Source: Mesostigma viride (Eukaryota > Streptophyta > Mesostigmatophyceae > Mesostigmatales > Mesostigmataceae). From it: 64,000 bases of DNA. A program made the position numbers and the translations under genes. Below, in pieces: positions 33,417 through 44,168 of the stretch (position 1 is the first letter of the stretch; each line of letters starts with the position of its first letter). The notes beneath the pieces were generated by a model. That model did no database searches. It was given only the letters and a program-made list of their open reading frames with translations, and was not told the DNA's origin. The DNA is taken from NCBI GenBank assembly GCA_009746045.1, contig RPFO01000213.1, positions 6,342,812-6,406,811 of the forward strand, read 5' to 3'.

Positions 33417-35330
33417 CTAGGGGAGCTGTCTGGCGTGTCTCCTGCGGGTTTGCACACGCGGGCGGTTCCCCACGGGGGGGGGCTCGTTGTCCTCTACGAC
33501 CTGGGCCCACTTGGCCTTGTCCATCATCTTCTTCCAAATCACGGAGAGGCCTAGGCCCCCCATGTCCTCTACTAGCTGTTCTTTGAAGGTGCGGGCCTTG
33601 CGGCGTCTAGCATCACGGGGCCCGGCCCACGTCAGGAGGTGCCGGCCAGGCTGAGCTGCATGGTCGCAGTCCCGCGGGGGGGCCACGTGAGGTGTCTACC
33701 TGGTTGGTGCGAGCTAGGTGCCCTATGAGCTGCAGGCGCCGCTGCTTAATGGTGCTGGTGATATATGGCATGCCCTGGTACAGGTCCTCATTGCAGACAT
33801 GAGCAGCATATCCTACTCGATCTGAAAATGGATCGCAGCATGTTGGTGACCGCGCCGTCCAGCTTGCGGGCCAGGTCGACGGTGAGGGTCCACGTCTCGG
33901 CCCCATACGTGAGAACAGGAAGGACGAGGACCTTAACAGGTCCTGTTTCTCGATCCTGCCCAAGGGCTTGCGCCACAGGGCCCGGTACTGGCGTAAAGCG
34001 TGCCAGGCGAGGGAGATGCGGTGGTCCACATCAGCCTCGCAGGCTGCTGGGAAGCAGGCTGCCCAGCAGCTTGACGCGGTCCCGATACAGCAGGACTCGA
34101 GAGCCGTCTAGGAGATAGAGGGGTGGCGGTGAGTGGGTGAGCCCAACCGCCAGGGCCTCTGTCTTCTTGCTGACCTCAAGCCCCACTGCACGGGCCTCCA
34201 TAGCCAGGCAGTCAAGCCATGTCTGCACATGCCCAGTGTCCTCGAAGAGGATGGTGTCGTCTGCGTAGTCTGATGATGTCCGCCAGCCGAATCTCCGTTT
34301 CCGCTCCGCCATGCCAGAAGGGGTTAGCAACTTGCACCCCTGGTTCCCTACCCACGATGCGGGCAAATCGCTTGCGCACCTGAATCATTACGTATTCTAC
34401 CACAATAATGAACAGGTAGGGCGACAGCAGGCAGCCCTGCCACACATCCTTCTGTAAAGGGCATGGTGGCGTGGTCCCGTAAGAAGTGCGCACCGAAGTG
34501 GTGGGGCCCTTCATACAGGTTGCGGATGACAGCAATAAGGGGGCGGGGGATCCGGAACAGCTCGAGCCGATGTCCCAAAGCGCAGGCCAGAAAACCGAAT
34601 CGAAGGCTTTGATGAAGTCCACCAACACAAGGTGCTAAAGGGACTCACCAGGCTGAAGGCGTTGCAGTTCCTCCACCAGTCGGCGAGTAGCAAAGAGCGC
34701 CTATACTAGCTGTGTTGCGACCTGAACGGAAGCCGTGCTGAGTCTCGCTGAGGTGGTCAACCGTCCAGGGCCGTGCCCAGGCGGTTCAGGATGAGCCGCA
34801 TAAGAAGCTTGAGGGGGGCGCTTTGAATGCACACCCCTCTGTAGTTGCCGGGGTCGGCTGGCGACCCCTTGTTCTTGTACAGCATGATTCGTGCGAAAAC
34901 TGTGTTGCCAGGCCCGGCCGAAAACTGTGTTCGCACGATGCGGCTGGAGGCGGTTGCGGCGACAGCAGAAGGCGGTTGCTGTTGTGCCGGAAGAGCAGCA
35001 TGACACCGGTGTCCTCGAATTCGGCTGCAAGTTTCACAACTGCGGCAGGGATCTCGTCGGAGCCGGTGGCTGCGTCATATGTAACGCAGGCGCTGGACCG
35101 CCTCCGTGACCTCACGAGAGGTGAAAGGAGGCATGTCGGACGGGTCGCCAAGTGGGCCGATCAGCGGGGGGACTAGGTAGTCCGCCGCTGACCTACTAGG
35201 CGGGGCCGGGGGCCCATGAGCGGGGCCGGCCAGGGCGGCCGGGCGGGCGGCGGCGGCTGGGAGCAGGGGTGGGGGCGGCGCAGCTGTCCCCACGACCTCG
35301 GCCGTGGCCGCGGCCCAGGTACGAAGCCGC
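33417..35330 (-). pseudogene. LINE reverse transcriptase (ORF2), decayed copy 1
   Basis: Minus-strand non-LTR retrotransposon coding region broken by several frameshifts. In order from 35.15 kb downwards: GSDEIPAAVVKL (an early RT block), VDFIKAFDSVFW, QGCLLSPYLFIIVVEYV, the catalytic YADDTILFED, VGLEVSKKTEALAVGL, YLLDGSRVLLYRDRVKLLG and the post-RT region VLPVLTYGAETWTL. RT copies the element RNA at the target site. No endonuclease domain was found upstream. It is inactive as read. Copy 2 at 38268-39126 is clearly homologous. An ORF1-like fragment lies upstream at 35778-36137. Confidence 0.85.
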
Positions 35331-35348
35331 TAGGCTGGGGCGCCATAC

Positions 35349-35410
35349 AAAAGCTAATTAATTAATTAATTAATTAAACTCGTGCTCCCGTTGGGGAGTC
35401 ACGGAGCACC
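35349..35410 (-). mobile_element. Second LINE 3' terminus with TAATT tail
   Basis: Minus strand: GTGCTCCGTGACTCCCCAAC, GGGAGCACGAG and then a repeated AATTAATT tail at 35353-35376. This is the 3' end of a separate copy that lies directly upstream of the copy-1 reverse transcriptase. Confidence 0.55.
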
Positions 35411-35777
35411 GAAGTGCTTTTAATCCCTGTGTGTGCACTACAGGAGAAAGGGCAGAGACCCCCAGTCTCCTTCATGCCAAAGGCATGCCACAGCTGCAAT
35501 CGGGCGCGGCTAGCTAAAAGGACAGGCTAACGATCCGGCAAACTGTGGGTGCAATAAGACCCATGTGAGCATATCATAGCAAGGAGCGTGGGCAGGTAAT
35601 CTGAACATAGCCAGGGCGTAGCATGGCTGTACTAGGACTAGGCTGAGGCTATGGCTGGTTGTGTACCGTGCGTTGGCGGCACGTGACTAGGTGTGTTGGC
35701 ACAGCTAGGCAACATTCTAGGCATGGCTGCCTTAGCGGCAGTGACGCCAATGGTTACAAGCTAGGGCTATTGCTATT

Positions 35778-36137
35778 CTAGCCCGCTGGGGGCGTCCACA
35801 TCTTGTGGTTGATCATCAGGTCCCCGCCCCTCCAGTACACCTTGGGCTTCTGGGGGTCCTGCTTATGGCGGAGGTATTCCGGCCACAGGTCGCGTCGCTG
35901 CTGTTGCTGAGCGGGGGTGAGGTCGTCATCCAGCGTCCAGGTGAGGTCGTGCAACCGCTTGCGACGAGAGAGGAACCGCTGCTTATCCTCAGGGGAGGGG
36001 AAGGTGAGTAGGACTGGTGGGGGAGCCGCCTTGTCCCGTGAGTGGGGAAGGCGGTGGCACCCACGCAGTTCTACCTCACCTACCAGGCCCATGAGGGTAA
36101 GAAGCTGGTTCTTGAGCTCGTCAGCAAGAGAGGACAA
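35778..36137 (-). pseudogene. LINE ORF1-like C-terminal fragment
   Basis: An open frame of 119 codons with PPPVLLTFPSPEDKQRFLSR, LTPAQQQQRRDLWPEYLRH and KVYWRGGDLMI. The order of an RNA-binding-like strand, an LTPAQQ-R-L helix and a short GGDLMI end is typical of ORF1 proteins of L1-like elements, which coat the element RNA. The N-terminal part is missing. It ends ~370 bp before the element's 3' terminus at 35378, so the reverse transcriptase is absent from this copy. Confidence 0.5.
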
Positions 36138-36258
36138 AAGCTAAGGCATGGCTTCTCAGCAGAGAGTCCAGCTCTCTGCGTAGTAGTCACAGCATAGCTA
36201 AATAATAAAGCTAGGCATCATGTCATCAGCATAGGCCTGGGTATGGCTACGCACTAAT

Positions 36259-36453
36259 ATGCTATATGCGATATGGACTATCCGGAACGAGACGGTTTTC
36301 AAAGTGCGGCACGAGTACACCAAAGCAGCCGTGGTGAGGCGGTTTATCTTCCTCTGGAACTCAGCACTTGCGTCGCGCTTGCATGGCTATTGGCGCAAGA
36401 ACAATACAAGGTGGGGGGCCCGGGGCCCAACAATGGCAGGCCTAACCCCTTAG
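36259..36453 (+). pseudogene. LINE C-terminal fragment (post zinc-binding region)
   Basis: The frame reads AIWTIRNETVF followed by AAVVRRFIFLWNSALASRL. A W-x2-RN-x3-F block of this kind follows the zinc-binding zf-RVT region in plant and algal LINEs. A related block, TIWQVRNETCR, occurs on the minus strand at ~62.6 kb. Only about 65 codons survive. Confidence 0.4.
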
Positions 36454-36459
36454 AGCTTT

Positions 36460-37060
36460 TCCATGCTCTCTTGGGACGCAACAGGGTGTTTTACTTGCAT
36501 TCCTCACGGTGACCTTACGCGTGTCACTTGGCTCCCCTGTTCACATACTGCTCCTTTCTTAACCTTTCACCTTAGTATCACACTACACAGTACACACTGA
36601 CAGTTGGTAACCAGCTGGTCGATACGTGGTACCTCTTAACCTAACGATATTCCTGTTGGTTAATTAAAAATACCCATTTACCCGGAAATCCTTCACGTTC
36701 GGCTTTAGTTGTGGTCTCCAATAGATAGCAGTCGGCTAGATATATGTGGCGGATCTCCGTACAGTTTTCCGGTCTTTTTCAGGGGTCCTCGTCGTCGACG
36801 CCTGTCCTTTGCGCCGTTTCCCGTCAGGCGAAAGTCGATAGACTTTGGAGATCGTACTACAGGCCTTCGTGCATGGTTGGATACTATTATTGGCGTTCAC
36901 TTGCTTTAGAGTCGTCTCGCGACGTTTTGACGTTAGCGACTCAAGCGAGCTCGACTGGCGTGTAGTCAGCACGGTCGAACTTTTACGACTTGCCACCTGT
37001 CGACTCATCGAAACTGGGTCGCCTACTAGAGTGACGGTCGTCTTGACGGTTTTCGCCTTT
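36460..37060. other. No gene recognised
   Basis: Overlapping short frames on both strands. The part at 36996-37060 is a diverged direct copy of 38083-38145 (shared ATCGAAACT and CTACTAGAGT). Confidence 0.4.
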
Positions 37061-37570
37061 TCGCGGGGGGGGTTAGTACGTAGCCACCCACCGGGTGGGG
37101 CGGGTGGGCGGGTGGGGCGGGGGACGGATGAGCCGGGGGGGGGGGGGGGGGGGGGGGGGCACCTCCGGTGGGGGCCGGGTGGGGGCGCGGGGGGCGGGGG
37201 ATCCTGCAGACTATGATGGCGTCTCGCTGACGGAGGAGGGCGGGGGGCCTTGCGATTGGGCGGGTGGGTGGGTGGGCGCGCGGGGCGGGGGCCAATTAAT
37301 TAATTCCCCGCGCACGGGGGGGGGGGCACCTCCGGTGGGGGCCGGGTGGGGGGCGCGGGGGGCGGGGGATCCTGCAGACTATGATGGCGTCTCGCTGACG
37401 GAGGAGGGCGGGGGGCCTTGCGATTGGGCGGGTGGGTGGGTGGGCGCGCGGGGCGGGGGATCCCGCAGACTATGGCGTCTCGCTAAGGAGGGCGGGGGGC
37501 CTTGCGACCTCGCCCGGGGCGGGCCGGGCCGTCTCGCTGAGGCGGGGAGGCCTCCGAGCCGTCATGGGTG
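37061..37570. repeat. G-rich tandem duplication with a 25-nt G run
   Basis: A ~170-bp unit occurs twice (about 37140-37290 and 37312-37460) with a partial third copy. The units contain GGCACCTCCGGTGGGGGCCG, GCAGACTATGATGGCGTCTC and GCGGGTGGGTGGGTGGGCG. An uninterrupted G run spans 37135-37159. The plus strand has strong G-quadruplex potential. The open frame across it is Gly-rich and not credible. Confidence 0.85.
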
Positions 37571-38267
37571 GGGAGGGCAGACTGCGGTGCTAGTCCGTCA
37601 CTCCCAGATGGCCTGTCGTTATTTGTCTCCCGACTTCTTCCTTCTTTCTTTGATGACGCTTACCCGGCCCCAGTGGAACTGGGGCGGCGTGGGCGGGGTG
37701 CGGGGCCGGACGGATCCCGCCGCCAGCGCATCATGGCCCGCCCCCGCTGAGGGGGGGGGGGGGGCGCGGGGGGCGGGGGATCCCGCAGACTCTGGCGTCT
37801 CACTGAGGAGGGCGGGGGGCCTCATTGCGAACTCAATGCATGTAATGAAGACCATCAGCTCGCTGAGGGGGGAGGGGGGTTGCGACCACGCCTGGGGCGG
37901 GGCGTCTCACTGACAGAGGCGGCGACTGCAGATGGGGAGGGAGGACTGACCGACTGCGGTGCTTCAGGCCCAAACGCGGGCGTGTCGTTATTTGTCTCCT
38001 GACTTCTTCAGTTCCTTTTCTCTTTCAGTTGACATTTAGCCGGGCCGGCCCTTCATAAGCTTTAGTTGACTTGAATCGAGTTGCCATCTGTCGGCCGCGG
38101 ACGGATCGAAACTACTAGAGTTACGGTCGGCTTTGCACCTTCTTTGGGGGGGGATGCAAAGATTGTTATAATTATGGTCCACAGCACTCAGCGGGTCAGT
38201 CAGTTTATTATTCCCATTGCCAGTTATCCGACAGAGCTATATAGGTATTTAGTACTTGCGTGCGGTC
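37571..38267. other. G-rich spacer with fragments of the preceding unit
   Basis: Partial copies of the G-rich unit recur around 37750-37900. No credible coding sequence is seen. Confidence 0.45.
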
Positions 38268-39126
38268 CATCATCTGCTTCCAAATCACAGAGAGGCCTAG
38301 GCCCCCCATGTCCTCTACTAGCTGTTCTTTGAAGGTGCGGGCCTAATTGCGGCGTCTAACATCACTTGGCCCAGCCCACGTCAGGAGGTGCCGGCCAGGC
38401 TGGGCTGGTCGCAGTCCTGCGGGGGGGCCACGTGAGGTGTCTACCTGGTTGGTGCGAGCTAGGTGCCCTACTAGCTGCAGGCGTCGTTGCTTAATGGTGC
38501 TGGTGATATAGGGCATGCCCTGGTACCGAGGTCCTCATTGCAGACATGAGCAGCATATCCTACTCTGAAAATGGAACGCAGCATGCTTGTGACCGCGCCG
38601 TCCAGCTTGCGGGCCAGGTCGACGGTGAGGGTCCACGTCTCGGCCCCATACGTGAGAACAGGAAGGACGCTCGGGACCTTGAACAGGTCCTGTTTCTCGA
38701 TCTTGCCCAAGGGCTTGCGCCACAGGGCCCGGTACTGGCGTAAAGCGTGCCAGGCGAGGGAGATGCGATGGTCCACATCGACCTCGCAGCTGGGGAGCAG
38801 GCTGCCTAGCAGCTTGACGCGGTCCCGATACTGGACTCGAGAGCCGTCTAGGAGATAGAGGGGCGGCGGTGAGTTGGTGAGCCCAACCGCCAGGGCCTCT
38901 GTCTTCTTGCTGACCTCAACCCCCACTGCACGGGCCTCGAGAGCCAGGCAGTCAAGCCATGTCTGCACGTGCTCAGTGTCCTCGAAGAGGGTGGTGTCGT
39001 CTGCGTAGATGATGTCGATCTGCCAGCCGAATCTCCGTGTCCGCACCGCCATGCCAGAATTTGTTAGCAACCTGCACTCCTGGTTCCCTGCCCACGATGC
39101 GGGCAAATCGCTTGCGCGCCTGAATT
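38268..39126 (-). pseudogene. LINE reverse transcriptase, 5'-truncated copy 2
   Basis: Minus-strand copy of the region 33523-34386, with an open frame of 211 codons at 38471-39106. It keeps IYADDTTLFEDTEHVQ, VEVSKKTEALAVGLTNSPP, RISLAWHALRQYRALWR and VLPVLTYGAETWTLTVDLA. The upstream palm motifs are missing, as expected for 5' truncation during reverse transcription. It repairs some frameshifts of copy 1, so the two copies are independent. It is inactive because most of the RT domain is absent. Confidence 0.85.
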
Positions 39127-39370
39127 AAATTAAATTAAATTAAATTAAATTAAATTAAATTAAATTAAATTATAACATGTCTCCGTTGGGAGATCATGTA
39201 GCACATATTCCAGGTTGGATGGGTGGTGTGGAGGAAGCCGCGTAATCGAACTAACAGCTAACTCTAAGCTATATCTAGTCTAGAAAAAGCCTATCTACTA
39301 CGCTACTCATCAAAACGGCTCCTCCTCTTGGGGGGGTGGCTTGCCCACAGGGGCTGGCGTGTGAGCCTGG
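39127..39370 (-). mobile_element. SINE-like repeat, copy 2, with AAATT tail
   Basis: On the minus strand the element runs from 39370 down to CTCCCAACGGAG at ~39180 and ends in about nine ATTTA/AATTT units at 39127-39171. The body matches 31735-31905. The tail abuts the truncated LINE copy 2. Confidence 0.6.
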
Positions 39371-39956
39371 ACAATCTAGTGCCACCGCTTCTTGTTCTGC
39401 ATGACGCAGTTCAAAGAAGAGAGAGGGAGTGGATGCGGTGTTCAAACTGAGCTGGGACCACTAGGTCGGCCAGCAACATCTGGATGTATTTCATGGAATG
39501 CCATGGTTGTATTTAATTAATTAATGTATTTATTTAATTAATTGTATTGTATTAAATTAATTTACTTTTGGTGGGGATATATACATGAAACATAACATGA
39601 CTTAACACAGCAAGAGTTTACACCCGTTTATCAATGAGAAAATCTATACTTCCAACCTAGCTATGGCCCGACATCACATTTTGTTTAAATTGAGGATTTA
39701 TTAATTATGACTACTGCACTCACAGTGAATGCCTTACGCGGCCTCTCCTAGCTAGTGAGTAGCTTTTTATTTACCTGTGGCCTGCCTCCTAATGATTGGC
39801 AGTGCATGAGAGACGGGGTGAGAGAATTGGACAGGTGTCTCTGCCCTGTCTTGTTGTGTAGCATGAATGACTTTACATACATTAGTGGGAATACTAGTGG
39901 CACCCGCTGGCTTCGCCCAGCCCAAACAGGGTCCAGGGCTTTTTTTGGTGCAGTAC
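39371..39956. other. AT-rich spacer
   Basis: TTAATTAA-rich sequence around 39512-39565 and no credible open frame longer than about 60 codons before the GC repeats. Confidence 0.4.
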
Positions 39957-40108
39957 TTCGCCCCGCTGCCCGCAGCCCGCAGCCCGCTGCCCGCAGCCCG
40001 CAGCCCGCTGCCCGCTGCCCGCTGCCCGCTGCCCGCTGCCCGCTGCCCGCTGCCCGCTGCCCGCTGCCCGCTGCGCGCTGCCCGCTGCCCGCTGCCCGCT
40101 GCCCGCTG
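39957..40108. repeat. CCCGCTG heptamer tandem repeat
   Basis: About twenty copies of CCCGCTG or CCCGCAG. Frames are open in all phases because of the repetition. Confidence 0.92.
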
Positions 40109-40290
40109 GAATAGTACGGTGCTCGCTTCGCTCGCGGATTGGTGCGCAGTACGCTGCCCGCTGCCCGTTGGAATAGTACGGTGCTCGCTTCGCTCGCGGA
40201 TTGGTGCGCAGTACGCTGCCCGCTGCCCGCTGGAATAGTACGGTGCTCGCTTCGCTCGCGGATTGGTGCGCCGTACGGTGCTCGCTCGCT
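40108..40290. repeat. 62-bp tandem repeat, three copies
   Basis: Units beginning GGAATAGTACGGTGCTCGC at 40108, 40170 and 40232, each including GGATTGGTGCGC and ending in CCCGCTG heptamers like those of the preceding array. A degraded TCGCTCGC-rich tail follows to ~40390. Confidence 0.9.
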
Positions 40291-40818
40291 TCGCTCGCTC
40301 GCCGCGCGCAGCGCACAGCTCGCTGCGCTCGCTGTGCTCTGCGCGCAGGCCGCTGGCGCGGCCGCTCGCTCGCTTCGCTAGCTCGCTGGGATTGGTGGTT
40401 AGTGATTCCGGTTGGTTTTTATTGGCTGTGTACTCCGCGATGCCTTGGATAGTGCGGGATTGCGTTAGGTTGCTAAATTAGTAAATAGGATGAGACAACC
40501 AGCATATAGTTATCTCATTTAATACACTACAAAAGATACACAGACACTTGCATGACGTTGATCATAACTGTATTCAGTAGGCAATACATCATCACCCCAC
40601 ATGTGCACATGCTGCATCTCAATCTGGCCGGGTTGCTGGGCCTCTTATATATGAAAAAACTGCACACATGTGCAGCGAAATCCCGGTTACAGGTCACTGA
40701 AATTGCAATGGCAGACGCACAATCTGCATGATGTAGCGGTGCCCAATCACCAAGTTCAGGCACCCCGGCCATTTTGAGATGCACGGCGAAGGGTCGATGC
40801 CTCCTGGATACCAACCTC

Positions 40819-42334
40819 CTAAATCGACCCAACACGTCCTACATCAACCTCGGCCAGTGCGCCCGGGAACTTCTCCTTGTGCATGGCCTTGAACTCCTTG
40901 CGCATGTTGAGGCTCTTGCAAGTCGGGGGCATGTGCTGACATTGCAAACCATCCACCACCACCTGACATGCTGTATCATGCCATCGCCTTCACGGAGCTG
41001 TTTAGAATCCACCATGGAGATCATGACCGCAGTCTCAGCGTACGGCTCAGTATGGTATTGCAGCGCGAACACGCATGGCAGGTTGCAGGTTGGTCTTGCG
41101 CGTTCCCATGGAGCGCAATGCAGTAAGGTGGTTGTCAAGGAAGTCGGCTCTGGGTGGGTATGCATTGGGGGGAAGTCGGGACGGGCGTGGCAATAACGAA
41201 AATCTTTGTACCCAAGCAAGCATAAATGCCACAAAACCCATGATCAGGTCACAACCAACATTGAACTTGTGGACAAAGCCTGCAAGGCTATGAACTTGTA
41301 GTGCTTCCATGGTTTCTTATTATAGTGGTACATGGGTTGTGCTGTATCACCAAGTATTGCTGTTGAAGTTCTTGCAGAAGGCTCAGAGATATCTGTTGAC
41401 ACCATGCAAGGACACCAACCTAGCCAGAAAGGTATTGTAATAGCCATGCTAGGGAAAACTCTTACCGCATCTGGTTGGCAAGGTGTTGCCTCTCTCTGTC
41501 CGCGAACATGCCCTCGCAGCTCAGCTCGAGGAAATGCCGGTTAGCAGCCCTGAACTCTGCGTCGCCGTACTTCAACGTGGTGATATGCCTTGCTGCATCC
41601 TGCTATGCGTTCCTGAATAGGGCACCAAAACACAAGGGCATTGCCACAAAAAATGAACACCGCGTTCATACAATGCAAACCATGAACGCCAGAGAGAAAT
41701 TCATCCCTAGAAGCATGGCAAACCAGATGTCCAAAGAGAGTAGTATCACCACCACTTACTCGGGAATGACCCGCTCCTTGGACCTCGATGACGCAGATGC
41801 CTTGTAAATCTTGATTCCCTCATGTTCACCCAGGTCGGGGACTGTGCCCTTCGCATGGATGAAGTACCACCTAGTGCGAAAAAATGCCAACGCGTTCAGG
41901 ACCTTATCCAGGGTGGCCTTCCCCTGCAACGAGTGAAACATTGGTACGACAGCATCCAAATACAAAGTGGGAAATACAGCGTGTGAATTGCGGCCTTGCC
42001 GATGCCCCAGATGCAGCAGCAGAGACTTGTAAGGTTGTGCTTTGAAACATGGGACCGGACACACACAGCTCAGAAACCACAGTGCATTATACATCTGCCT
42101 CCGTGTCTTTTCGGCTTTCCAGATACTGCTCGACCGCCCCTGGACTGTAGAAAGGTGTTCCTAGCCCTCCGCATACTCCGGTGTCGCGTGATGAAACGCA
42201 CAGAAACGTTTCCATGCTGATTGATATCGCCTCAACGTTTGAAGGGTCATGCGGTTCCGCGAGTCAAAGCACTCGCGCCTGCCCTCCGATATCTCGCCGT
42301 TTGCTGCTGGGGGAGCAGTTGGGGGAGGTCGCGC
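40819..42334 (-). CDS. Split gene of unknown function; exon 1 resembles a tyrosine-recombinase N-domain
   Basis: Minus strand. Proposed exons are 42334-~42093, 41923-41760, 41588-41466 and 40987-40819. The last three are bounded by GTAAGT or GTAAGA donors and AG acceptors whose phases match, giving a continuous frame to a stop at 40819. Exon 1 has TLQTLRRYQSAWKRFCAFHH and VEQYLESRKD, resembling the SAM-like core-binding domain of phage-integrase-type recombinases. It needs a frameshift or unseen intron near 42160. Middle exons read KGTVPDLGEHEGIKIYK, HITTLKYGDAEFRAANRHF and LELSCEGMFADRERQHLANQ. The end is QCQHMPPTCKSLNMRKEFKA. No catalytic Arg-His-Tyr block is visible, so it may be truncated or something else. 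Confidence 0.4.
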
Positions 42335-42589
42335 CTGAAACAAACCAGCCCGGCTACGCCCATAGCCCGCTCTGCCTTCTTTCCCGTCGCTGCCACGCTG
42401 GCCTCCGGCATCCTCTTCCTAATGCCGGAGCAGGGCATTCTTCCCGCATCCGTTTCGCGTCCATTTCTGTGACGACCGTCGCTTTCTTTTGTGAACGGCG
42501 AATTCTCGTCCGTGGTGTCGGTGTCTTGCGCCTAAAATACCTGTCGGTTGTGGGTGGGTAATATGGATGCGTCTCCTAAATTCCTGGAT

Positions 42590-42690
42590 CCAGGACACAC
42601 GCAGCCCAGGACAGGCGCCAGGACACGTGGGGGGGTTCTGGCCCACGCACATCGTCGTCCAGGACACGTGGGGGGTTTCTGGCCCACGCA
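42590..42690. repeat. ~50-bp tandem duplication
   Basis: CCAGGACACGTGGGGGG, TTCTGGCCCACGCACAT and GTCGTC occur twice in succession, with a partial third copy upstream. Confidence 0.7.
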
Positions 42691-44168
42691 CATGGTCGTC
42701 CCCTCGCACCGCGACGGCAGTCCCCAGACCGCGACACCACCCGCGACGGGGAGTCCCCAGACCAGGCCCAGACCCGCGCCGCGCCGGTCCCCGAGCCGGA
42801 CGCCCCGTCCCCCGACAGCGGGGTCACGAACGGGAACGAAATCGAGATTTTTTACGGTAACTTCCGTATCCCAGTATCCGCGCTTGCCGAGGCTTGCCGC
42901 TCGGAGTAGCCGCGCCAAAACAGGAGAAATGGCGCGGCTATTTTCCCGCCAAGGCCAGCCGCCACAATGCACCAGGGCCCGCAGGCCGCCGCAGCTCAAA
43001 AGGGGCACGTGGCCAACAGCTGGCCTTGTCCCATGTGACGGGCCGAGTGGTTATGAGCCACGTTTTGAGACGACATCTAGTAGACAAAATCCCGGGCATT
43101 TCAGCAAAATCTAGGTCGAAAGTCCAAACGTTGTTGTTGTTTCAACTCAACTCAACTCAACGCAGCTCTGTAACACCAGAGAATTCTGTTGTTGTTGTTG
43201 TTGTTGCCCACGCCGCAGATGGGCAGCAGAGATAACTGGGCCAACGAGTACTGTAGGGACTAGGGAATGGTACCCAGGGTCCAGGACCTTGTCTCCCCAT
43301 TGTACGGTATTAGTAAGTTAGTTGTATCCCACGCCGCACATCAACTCAACTCAACTCAACGCAACACATGGGCAGAGAGTCTGAAGTGGCCGAGGGCCGG
43401 AATAGATTTAGTATATCGGATGGTACTAGGGTACGGTGACGTGGACTGTTGCATCATCAGACACACCCGCGCTGAACGCGGCTTGGTGGGTCCTAGCAAT
43501 CCGCATTGTACGGTGTACCGCGTTGATGATGCAAGAGAAGGAAAACTCGTAACCGTCATCCGTCCAACCCGCCTACCTGGTCGCGGACTTGGCAGCCACT
43601 GAAATGGCACCAATTACCTCACCTAGCTGTGATTGCCAGCTTAGAAATTCATGTGAGATTTGGGCGGATTTTGTCAATTTTGAGCGCGCCCAAGAATTTG
43701 CCAACCTTGATCCACTCACCTCAACCGGCCGCACGTGCCACAATGATAGTAGGTTCTGCTGCGCTTGCCGTGCACGGCGCGCGGCGGTTTCGTTTTTAGC
43801 TGGCGCGCGAACTGGCAGCTGGCGTGCGTTGGCAGCGCACCCCGGCGTGTTGCAACGAGCATTTGAAGGCGTAGTGACAGTGGTTGCCCTCACTGCTCGA
43901 CATTAACACACCGTCTGCCCGAGCAGCCTCGGCTATTTAGCCGGGTGGCAGGCAGTGCTGCGCGCATTCTGCGGTGTCTGCCCGTCCACCAGTGACATTC
44001 CGCCTGCCCACATTGGGCTAGTTGACTTCCAAGGTTAACATGGAGGGGTATGCTTCGTACTGGCCAGCAAGTGTTCATAACCGGGCACACTGGCGAGCAG
44101 GCACGCGGCCGTGATTACGGTGTAAAGCTTTTGTAAGCTTTTTTGAAAGCGCCCCCTAAGCATAAAAA
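42691..44168. other. No gene recognised; CAACT and GTT microsatellites
   Basis: Holds short CAACTCAACT runs at 43144 and 43340 and a GTT run at 43182-43205, each next to CCCACGCCGCA. These two copies suggest a small dispersed repeat. The last ~500 bp should contain the promoter of the cyclin gene, but no clear TATA element was found. Confidence 0.4.

Noticed and set aside
39755-40381. Ala/Arg/Cys/Pro-rich frames over 39.8-40.4 kb
   Set aside because: Produced by the CCCGCTG heptamer and 62-bp repeats in all frames.
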